NCBI GenBank assembly: GCA_019044685.2
Contig: JAGTXX020000006.1
Location: 2,003,501 to 2,067,500 of the forward strand
Origin: Nannochloris sp. 'desiccata'
Lineage: Eukaryota > Chlorophyta > Trebouxiophyceae > Chlorellales > Chlorellaceae
Direction: 5' to 3'
DNA: 64,000 nt
Shown here: positions 56,396 through 64,000 of the stretch, piece by piece
Numbering within the stretch: the stretch's first letter is position 1
Layout of the letters: every line of letters begins with the position of its first letter
Made by a program: the position numbers and the translations under genes
The notes under the pieces: generated by a model
What the model was told of the DNA's origin: nothing
Databases searched by the model: none
What the model saw: the letters and a program-made list of their open reading frames with translations, nothing else

Positions 56396-57145
56396 TACAA
56401 ACAGTTGTATATAAGTATCTATCGCTAGTTACCAGGCCCTCCTAGCCCTTGCTTCTACAAATTAAGATCAAGCACAAATTTCACCACGGCCACAAATTTC
56501 ACCAGCGCCGCTTTTTTATCCCTATATAATATCTACACTGAATATAACAATTATTGAACAAAAACTCTGTGAATAACAAGTCACCAACGCGCTACAAATA
56601 AACTCAAAACTGGGGGGTATCGGAGTCGGGGTAAAAAGCAGGATGGAACAGCAGGATGGACCTCTATTTTCTAGACTTCGAAGCCGTACGCGTGCTACAA
56701 ACTGTTTATCATTGCATTAACATACTTGTTAAAGTGGCCAGAGCCGAGAAGCGCTTTCGGTGTTAAAAGCTAGGCTGGACAGGGAACCAAGGCGGGCCGG
56801 TTTTTGCTGACTGGCGGGAGGTCGGAAAAGAGTGAGGTTGCGGGCAGTAAGCATTATTTGGGAAAGTGTTCAGAGATAGTGGTGTGCTGCGTATTTGGGA
56901 AAGTGTTCAGAGATGGTGGTGCAGGTTTCCGCCTTCAAAAGGTCCTGAGAATGCTATAACCTCTGCAGTAGGCCCCGCGGCAGCGCCTTGAATCCACCAA
57001 GATATTTATTTGTTGTAGGATATTTTGTCACGCCGCAAAATTCGGAGACTCGTTTTTAAAGTCCATTTTCATTCTTTTTCCTTCATTCCAAAAATTATAT
57101 GAAGTTCCATGGTATCCGTTGAAGCGCCGTGGCGCTGCAGCAGCA
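56396..57145. other. Divergent intergenic region PCF11 / histidine kinase
   Basis: 750 bp between divergent starts, with a 37-bp-period direct repeat (listed separately) and a doubled AGCAGGATGGA at about 56637-56665. No exon supported. Confidence 0.55.
56855..56921. repeat. Direct repeat upstream of histidine kinase
   Basis: Two 30-bp copies at 56855-56884 and 56892-56921 (TATTTGGGAAAGTGTTCAGA core), 29 of 30 bases identical, period 37 bp, 225-290 bases before the kinase ATG. Confidence 0.9.
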
Positions 57146-60100
57146 ATGAGCTCTTTTGAAAATGATCGACAACAAATGATTGAACCAAAAAGCGAAAAAC
57201 CGGGCGCAGCCCAGCCCTCAAATCACGAATTAGATGGATTGAGTTCCTGCATGCGGCTGGCCAGGCGCCCATTTTCACTACGTTTTAAATCTAGGGCAGT
57301 CGAGGAGAATTACCTCTTGGAGGTTGCCTCGGGGCGTTTCCCTGTCTTCATCGCTACCGCGAGCTTTGATTTTGTTCTTGTTCTCATTAGAGTGGTTGTC
57401 AGTGCATTTAATGGATCTCAGGAAGGAAATGCACCCCCCGTATTCAAGATTCTCTGCACTGGAGTAATGAATCTTGTTGTCCTATATTCTTTCATGGGAT
57501 TGATCTACAGGCATTCTCAGCGTTCTGGTCTAGCTGCTAGTCGGGTAAGTTAACGGCTTGAATGCACAGTAATGCACTCTAGACCCTCTGCCGCTCAAAT
57601 TAAGCATCCAACTTGTGGAAATATCTTGCTCATGATAATAATATTTTTTTTCTGTTGCAGAGTGAAATTCTACTAGCTGCCCTCATTTCTGCCGTCTTAT
57701 GCCGCCTTGCATCTTCAAACTCCCCCAACAGTTGGATCTTTGTTGCATTTTTCCTCATTTGTACAAGTACTGTGCTGCGCCTGCGGTGGCTCATCGGAGC
57801 TGCTGCTCTCTCTGCCCCAGTGTTACTGACCATTCATCGAAACTTGCGGGTAACCTACCTGCTCCCCTTAGATAGCTTCACCTCTGGTGCATGCTTGGCC
57901 TCAGAGCAAGGCTGTATTGTTACCCTTTCAAAATCAATCCAGCTCTCTCCTGTTGGCCACCTGCCAGTGCAAACTGTCATTCACTTGGTTGTAGCCTGGG
58001 CAGCTGGAACCCTCATGGGATTCATCTCAGATGATAGCCGCAGGCAGTCGTTTACCAGTCATCATATGGCTCTTATAGCTGCAGCTACTGAGGTTGCTGA
58101 AGTAAGAGCTCGAGTTGCCGCTGAAAAGCAACTTGCTTCTGCTCAAGCGCTCGCCGAGGCTAAATCCCTTCTAGTCGACCGAGAACGTGCATCAAATGAA
58201 GCGAAGAGCGAGTTTATTTCAATGTTATGTCATGAAATTAGAACACCGTTGAATGGCTGCCTTGCATCAGCGGAGATGCTCCTTCAAACAGATCTAGATG
58301 AAGACCAAAAAGATTTGGCGCATACCGTCCGTGTGTCTGGCTCAATTTTGTTATCTACTGTATCAAATTTCCTCGATTTTTTCAAATTAGAAGCCGGAAA
58401 ATCGTTAGATATTGTCCGTACACCGCTTGACGTAGGCATGCTGGTAGCAGATGTCCATCGAATTATAGAAGCCATGGTCGTCGGTGGCGGAGCGGTGAAG
58501 TTATTGACACCCGATTTGAATGGAACTCCGCGGACTGCATTAGGAGATCCTGCACGGTTGTGCGGTATATTACTCAATATGTATATGAACGCAGCCAAAT
58601 TCACTAAAACTGGTAGTATTGGGCTCAAAGTAAGAGTGGTCTCGAAGGACTATAGACCGTCACCTCCGCCGATGGTCGTTGAAATTAGTAGCGAAGAAGA
58701 TGTGTCCAAGACAAATGCCATTACTAGGGTAAAGAATATTGATGGTATTACAAAGGATTCTAGTGATTATAGATGCAGTAGTCCTGTGAACGGCGATGAA
58801 GAAGAGGATCAAAATAATAGAACTGGAGGGCGGTCCTTTTATAATAGTAATAGTGAAGCGAGCTCCTCACACCATGGTTCTGTTGATTCATTTGAAAATA
58901 TCGTCCATACAGCAGTATCAGGAGCGGATATTGAAGCTGATACAGCCCCAAATACGTTGATCACCACCTCTGCCCCTGCTGCGTCTGCTCGTATTACAAT
59001 GAGCATCCAGGACGAAGGTGGTGGCTGGCTTAGTACCGCCTCTGTACCGCAATTACCCAACTTCACCAGCACTTGTACTAGTATTTGTAGAACCAGCACT
59101 TCTACAAATACTAGTACAAGTGCCTTCTCCTCTGAAAAGACTGAAAACGAAGAAGAAGATGTTCGCTGGGTTTCTTTTGAGATTCACGACACCGGCTGCG
59201 GCATTGCCCCAAAAAGTTTATCAGCTTTATTCCACGATTACGTCCAAGGCGACGCTGATGAAATGGAGAAACCACGGACACGCAGTGGAACTGGTCTTGG
59301 ATTGGCTATTTGCGGTAAACAAGTGGCTGTTCTTGGTGGTGTTATTGGGGCGCTAACAAAACCTGGTGTAGGTAGCGTGTTTTGGTTTAAAGTACCCATG
59401 CTTATTCCACCTGGACAAGAAAATGAACAAGGGGAAGAAGGTTACGGAGAAGATGAGTACGACCAAGGAGTGGAGTATACTGCTGCTGATATTAATCATC
59501 ATCATAGCAACAGCAATAACAACACCAGCAACATTGGGGAAGGTGCAAGTGCCAGCAGTAGTGGAAAATTCTCTTCTGACAACAATAACAACAATAACAA
59601 CGTCTCATTCGCAGCTGCTGCTGTCAACATTACTGGAACCACTACCAACGATACGAGCAACAGTAATAATGCCAAGAGAACGAGTAGTGGTGGTCTGCCT
59701 AGAATCGGCAGTGACGTCTTCTTAGATGGCCGGGGTTTAGAACACAGCTGGAAATCCTCTAACGATGCGACAACTGCCACTACTCCTGGTGTCACCCCCC
59801 GTCCGTCTTTATCATTGTCACAGCAGGGGTCCAGTAGAAGACAGTCTTATTCTCAAACGCCACAAATCGATGCAAATGCCGCTGCTGCTGCTGCTTCAGG
59901 GAGCGGCGGTTTGTTTTCTTCGACTCTTGAAGGTCTGCGAGTGTTGGTAGTGGAAGATAACATGATCAATCGTAAAGTCGCATGTAGAGTGCTCCAATCT
60001 CTTGGTATTGAGTGCGAGGTAGCTTCTAATGGACAGGAAGCTGTCGATGCAGTGGCATCGATGATAGCAGCGGCTAGTAATGATACGACCACGAGTAGCG

Positions 60101-60435
60101 ATGGTACTAATAAAAACAACGGTGCTGCATCGTATAAGAAGCTCGATGTTGTGTTGATGGATATGTGTATGCCAGTGTTGAATGGAGTTGAAGCCACAAA
60201 GGCTATACGAAATCTCGGCTGCACGGTTCCGATTGTTGCAATGACTGCAAATGCGGAAGAAAGAGATAGAGACCAGTGCCTTGCTGCAGGGATGAATGTG
60301 TTTTTGAGTAAACCTGTGTTGAGGGAACAGCTAGCAGCGTGTATCTTGGAAGCTATCTGTTCTTCTGCTGCTGCTGGGGGGGCTGGCACAGACGATGGTG
60401 GTGATAAAATAACAACACCAATTTTAGTTAAATAA
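57146..60435 (+). CDS. Membrane hybrid histidine kinase (HisKA-HATPase-REC)
   Basis: Exons 57146-57544 and 57661-60435 (phase 0, donor GTAAGT) give 1,057 residues. About six N-terminal hydrophobic segments (FIATASFDFVLVLIRVVV, VMNLVVLYSFMGLIY, ILLAALISAVLC, SWIFVAFFLICTS, LIGAAALSAPVLLTI, VIHLVVAWAAGTLMGFI) are followed by an Ala/Glu coiled coil and the kinase. The H box CHEIRTPLNG has the phospho-acceptor H324. The N box is LLNMYMNAAKFTKTG, G1 is DTGCGI and G2 is GTGLGLAI. The receiver domain begins LRVLVVEDNMINRKV with phospho-acceptor D967 (VVLMDMCMP) and SKPV near the end. The protein autophosphorylates on His and passes phosphate to its own Asp. The ligand is unknown; no CHASE, PAS or chromophore domain is seen. 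Insertions of about 170 low-complexity residues between the N and G1 boxes and about 200 between kinase and receiver are unusual. Confidence 0.93.
59069..59123. repeat. Perfect inverted repeat in kinase coding sequence
   Basis: 24-bp arms at 59069-59092 and 59100-59123, exactly reverse-complementary, separated by a 7-base spacer. It lies inside the insertion between the N and G1 boxes and encodes a Thr/Ser/Cys-rich stretch. Confidence 0.95.
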
Positions 60436-61162
60436 TAGAAAGAAAGAAAGAATCTATTTGATTTGAATGATCATCTTTCCCCCCCCCTCCAACAAATGAA
60501 GTGAAAATAATACCATTCTTCTAAATGTGTGTCCCCCTAAAAGTATATATCTATCGATCGGTCCAAAACAAAATAGCAGCACAGGTTGACTGACGCTGTT
60601 CTTTCTTCCTTCTGTCCTTTTTATCTTATTATCTCCTCTCTATCCAACGGGTTTTTTTATACGTAGGTGTGTGAAGGCAAGCTGATATTTGTGTGTTTGA
60701 CTATGGGTACTTTTGGGCGTGTTTCGGAATATATCTAATCTAATAATGATAAGTATAGAAGTTGAAAAAAAGATTTTACCTATCGACGAGATTTTTTTTC
60801 TTTTTTTAAGATTTGTTTCCCATTTTTTCTTCGTTTCTTTATCTGATGATAGTTCTTTCAATTTTCCTTCATCCCATATTTTCTTTATCCACTCCGCAGC
60901 ACATCATCGACCACCTTTGATACCTTTCTCTCTTTCGTTATTAAAGAATCATATCTCAACAATACCGAATAGTGCATTTCATCCTTTTTTTTTTATTTGT
61001 TGCCGCTTGATTTCTTCTTTTTTCCCCCAAATTTTCGCTCTTATATGCATGTTTCCTGTTTTATGTATCTACACGTAGGTAAAAAATTCAATTAGAAGTA
61101 CAGAAACAGTCTAAAAAACTTGGAGGAAGCTACCCCTACTCCAAAATTTTCTCTCCACCCCC
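60436..61162. other. Intergenic between convergent genes
   Basis: About 0.7 kb of T-rich 3' flank shared by the kinase (+) and CtpA (-) genes, with a C9 run near 60480 and long poly-T tracts. No gene supported. Confidence 0.6.
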
Positions 61163-62929
61163 CTATTTCAATCGTATTCTACACGCAGCAACTGCTTCAT
61201 CAGCCTCTTTTGACCCAGGCATCGATCCAAAATCAGGTTTGATTCCCCCAAAATCAATATCTCTCCCTAGCGGGGTCAAATACTTCCCTACAGTGAGCAC
61301 CAGACCAGACCCATCGCCGAGCTCATAGACACTTTGAATTAGACCTTTCCCGTACGTTTGCTTTCCTACTAGGACACCTCTGCAATTATCTTGTAACGCG
61401 CCTGCAAGGATTTCACTTGCACTGGCAGTGTGATCGTCTACTAGGACAGCTAAAGGGGCGGTTATAAGTGGAGGCCCAGGGGCTGTAACAGCTTCGGGAG
61501 AGCTAGATCGAGAAATTGCCTTGTTTACGACGGTGGTGTTGCTTTCTAAAAATAGTTTGGCAACTTCAATCCCTTCAGAAACAAGCCCTCCCCTGTTGCC
61601 ACGGAGGTCCAGAACATATTTCTCAGCACCTGAATTTTGCAATTCACGCAAAGCATGGGATACGTCACGCTGAGCGCGGGCGTTGAAACTGATTAATTTT
61701 ATATATCCGACGGCCGTTGATGCTGCACCTCCGCTAGTTTTCTTTTTTTCTAGTTTGTACACAACAGGACTTGGTGTAGGAGGTCTATCAGGTCGGGTCA
61801 GTATCAAATCTGCTACACTTCCATCAAGTTTCTTAACTTGGATCTTCACTTCACTTAATCTAGATTGATTTGTCGAACCAAAACTTGCCACCACCACCGC
61901 CGTCGCCTGTGATTTCTGCTGGTCTTCTTCTTCTTCCTCTGCTGGTCCCTGAAGTAACGATGCCACCGCAAAAGGAGATTTACCTAGTAAAGAACTACCA
62001 TCAGCTGAGATGATCTCATCGCCTTGTTGGATTCCAGCTGTGTCTGCTGCAGAACCGTGAATAAGACCAACCACCCATACCCCTTGACCTCCATCGCTCA
62101 TGCCACCTCCGTTAGTTGCAGTTGTTGCTGGTTCAAGGCCTGTTTTTGTTTTTAGTTCTTGTAAAGTCCCTAAATTTAGTCCTACTCCACTCACATCGTA
62201 CTTCACCATCTCACTAAACTCTTCAGGACTAATAAATCGAGAATATGGGTCTCTTAATTGGGACACCATTCTCCGGACAGCAGCGTGGGCAGCACCAGGG
62301 TCACTTGGATTGCTAGACAGAGCTGCATCGCGAAGCTTCTGCCATCGAGCAGGGTCAAAACCAACACCACGAGCGTCTGAAAAATTACGGTCTACTACTT
62401 CCCAGACTTCATTGATAAGGTCTCGAGCTGCAGCGCGCTGGGAATCAGCCTCTGGGCCGGTGGACGGGGCAGTAGAGGTGGCGCTCCGGAGGACAGTCCA
62501 AGCTGAGTCAAGCTGCGTTTCTAGGGTGCGTACTACCCCTAAAAGACGATCTTCAGTGGCGGACGCGAGGTCAAGGGCGTCAGCTGCTTGGTAGGTGCCT
62601 AGATGGAGGCAGGCTGCTGCTAATGTTGCAACGACGAGTTTGAGGCAGCGATGGAAGATGTCATCCGCAGCTGCAAGATCTTCTGGTGATAGTGAAACAT
62701 CGTTATCTTTTGGTGAGACATACGTGATATATATTCGATGTTGAATTGCGTGAATTTGTTTCTGGAAAGCATTGCAAGGCGCTTTTAGAAAACGGCATTG
62801 ATGGTGCGGATTATTCACTGTAATCGAAGATATTCGTGCCGCACACGCGGCTGCAGCTACTCTCCCTGTTATCTGCATTTTTATGAAAATGTGTACTTCA
62901 TTTTGATGCGAACCGTTCCTGCCAGGCAC
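61163..62929 (-). CDS. CtpA: C-terminal processing peptidase (CtpA-like), thylakoid lumen
   Basis: Single exon, up to 588 residues; Met at 62878 (MQITGRVAAAAC) is an alternative and perhaps better transit-peptide start. Tail-specific serine proteases cut the C-terminal extension of the photosystem II D1 precursor in the lumen. In order: a long transit region with a hydrophobic stretch (LKLVVATLAAACLHLG) and ADA-type site; the helical N-terminal domain with RDPYSRFISPEEF; a PDZ domain (GVWVVGLIHGSAADTAGIQQ, GDEIISADGSSLLGKSP); then the catalytic core GYIKLISFNARA, LDLRGNRGG, the Ser-containing HTASASEILAGALQDN and the Lys-containing GKQTYGKGLIQ. The Ser/Lys dyad is intact. An acidic Glu-rich insertion (EEEEEDQQKS) splits the PDZ region. 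Plants and algae have several CtpA paralogues; which one acts on D1 cannot be told here. Confidence 0.93.
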   Translation of the reverse strand: MPGRNGSHQNEVHIFIKMQITGRVAAAACAARISSITVNNPHHQCRFLKAPCNAFQKQIHAIQHRIYITYVSPKDNDVSLSPEDLAAADDIFHRCLKLVVATLAAACLHLGTYQAADALDLASATEDRLLGVVRTLETQLDSAWTVLRSATSTAPSTGPEADSQRAAARDLINEVWEVVDRNFSDARGVGFDPARWQKLRDAALSSNPSDPGAAHAAVRRMVSQLRDPYSRFISPEEFSEMVKYDVSGVGLNLGTLQELKTKTGLEPATTATNGGGMSDGGQGVWVVGLIHGSAADTAGIQQGDEIISADGSSLLGKSPFAVASLLQGPAEEEEEDQQKSQATAVVVASFGSTNQSRLSEVKIQVKKLDGSVADLILTRPDRPPTPSPVVYKLEKKKTSGGAASTAVGYIKLISFNARAQRDVSHALRELQNSGAEKYVLDLRGNRGGLVSEGIEVAKLFLESNTTVVNKAISRSSSPEAVTAPGPPLITAPLAVLVDDHTASASEILAGALQDNCRGVLVGKQTYGKGLIQSVYELGDGSGLVLTVGKYLTPLGRDIDFGGIKPDFGSMPGSKEADEAVAACRIRLK

Positions 62930-63746
62930 ATTTAAAGCCAGGACTTTTGTTCCTGGCTCTGCCGTCCTCGCTCTCAGCGTGTTGATCAGAATTGCCCATC
63001 CTCTATTTTCTTGTCCATTAAGCAGTGATTATGTTACAAGTTTTAGACGCTTTCAAATAACCGAAACTGCATCAAAGTATCAACACCTATTTAATACAGA
63101 TACGCAGGTTGTAAACAGAGCAGCCCAACTCCATTTTTAGCATCGAGGCGGTGACAAGAAAAAAAATTCAAAAATTTCTTGTTGGAACAAGAAAGAAAAA
63201 GACAGAGTCTGCAGGGAAATAAAATGTTCAGATCAGTGCAGGCAGTGTATTAGGGAAAAACAAAGAAGGGCATTAAAGACAGACAAGCCAGCCAAAGGCA
63301 CTGTAACAAATCTTTATGAAAGCCTAAAAAATCAAAAACAAAAGGAGGAAAAATAAAAAGGAGGAAGAATAGTACAGCTTCGAAGAGAAGAGATTTTTCG
63401 TTGTAACAAAAAAATAACTAAATAATGGGGCGACAACCTTCGAGCAGAAACGGGAAAATGATGACAATCATGGAAGTTTTTTGAAGAAGGGGTGTTGATG
63501 GATTTAAATGAGAAGATGCAGCCAAGTAGATTCTGCAAAATACAAACCAACATGAGGGGTTCATAGACATTGATGTATTATGAAAAAGGATGATTCATGA
63601 TCAGTACTTCCAACAGCTGAGATTGAAATCGGAAAGAGACATATATCATAGTATGATTGATAGTGTATAATATAAATTAATCAAGTGAGGAGGAGAATAC
63701 CGATATACAAGTCAAAGAATATTTAGAATTACCATCGAGGTTGATG
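62930..63746. other. Intergenic
   Basis: About 0.8 kb between the CtpA start and the stop of the last gene, both minus strand. AT-rich, containing presumed promoter and 3' UTR; no exon, tRNA or repeat recognised. Confidence 0.55.
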
Positions 63747-64000
63747 CTATTGATCATCGCTTGGTACAGGGCGTGCTTTCTTTCTACCTCCACCAGATGG
63801 ACGAGGACTAGAACGCTTTCTTCCTGTGCTCGGGCCCCCACTGGGACCGTCACCACCACTACCTGTACCAGCACTACCAGAAGGCGCATTGTTATTATTA
63901 TGTAATGCATTAGCAGAGTCTCCTCTCACACCAGTAGCAGTGTTATTAAGGTTTGCTGTACCAGCAGCACCAGGGGTAGTTTTTCGCCGACTTCGAGACT
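63747..64000 (-). CDS. Basic, low-complexity C terminus of a gene continuing beyond the window
   Basis: The frame is open from the window edge to a TAG at 63749-63747, about 83 residues. The visible part is Asn/Gly/Ser-rich with two basic clusters, GRKRSSPRPSGGG and RKKARP, that look like a nuclear localisation signal, and starts SRSRRKTTPGAAG. Composition and low complexity match the disordered tails of other proteins in this window. No domain is visible, so no function can be given. The 5' part lies outside the window. Confidence 0.5.
   Translation of the reverse strand, partial: SRSRRKTTPGAAGTANLNNTATGVRGDSANALHNNNNAPSGSAGTGSGGDGPSGGPSTGRKRSSPRPSGGGRKKARPVPSDDQ

Noticed and set aside
60713..61078. 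121-codon frame (+) in the convergent intergenic region
   Set aside because: Its Phe/Ser/Leu composition comes from poly-T tracts; no start context or family features.
62100..62594. 164-codon antisense frame in CtpA
   Set aside because: Overlaps the protease coding region and has no family features.
1..64000. CRISPR arrays, bacterial operons, ribosome binding sites, rRNA or tRNA genes
   Set aside because: The window is eukaryotic nuclear DNA with spliced genes; no array or cloverleaf-like sequence was recognised by eye, although a tRNA scan was not possible.

Overview
The window is nuclear DNA of a photosynthetic eukaryote, most likely a green microalga (chlorophyte-like). The evidence is short GT-AG introns that keep reading frames exactly, plastid- or thylakoid-targeted products (a Tat-type lumen precursor, a CtpA protease, a lumenal histidine-phosphatase homologue), and plant-type gene families (TTM1/2, plant-type PFK, FORGETTER1-like strawberry notch, V-ATPase subunit C, TAAC/PAPST1-like carrier). 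I cannot assign a genus. Genes are dense, about 26 in 64 kb, with 0-6 introns each. Proteins are rich in Gly, Ala, Gln and Ser low-complexity stretches.

Layout. 1-13.6 kb: the 3' part of a giant VPS13-family lipid-transfer gene (+), entering from outside the window. 14-21.5 kb: organellar methionyl-tRNA synthetase (+), a TTM1/2-type kinase-CYTH protein (-), a saccharopine-dehydrogenase-like oxidoreductase (-) and a small lumen precursor (+). 21.7-27 kb, both on the minus strand: a seven-exon gene with three diverged copies of a module I do not recognise, and a presequence-bearing tyrosine recombinase with a complete catalytic set. 27.2-36.3 kb: V-ATPase C, a CW zinc-finger/RGG protein, a PITH protein, a MOSC/mARC protein, a histidine-phosphatase homologue without its catalytic histidines, and an unrecognised coiled-coil protein. 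36.8-39.5 kb: a tandem array of three secreted Cys-rich paralogues. 39.7-48.2 kb: plastid-type PFK, a TAAC/PAPST1-like carrier head to head with ATP sulfurylase, and an SMPD4-like gene. 48.5-64 kb: strawberry notch/FORGETTER1, PCF11-like, a membrane hybrid histidine kinase, CtpA, and the basic C terminus of a gene leaving the window.

Functional links. ATP sulfurylase and the divergent carrier may both serve sulfate activation and PAPS/ATP exchange. CtpA and the two lumen precursors belong to the thylakoid. PCF11, the CW protein and strawberry notch are all gene-expression factors. Most neighbours are otherwise unrelated housekeeping genes.

The best candidates for undescribed biology are the triple-module gene, the organelle-type tyrosine recombinase with a duplicated catalytic-tyrosine segment downstream of its stop, the secreted Cys-rich array, and a perfect 24-bp inverted repeat inside the histidine-kinase coding sequence. 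Exon structures were derived by hand from splice-site consensus and exact phase agreement. No similarity search was run.
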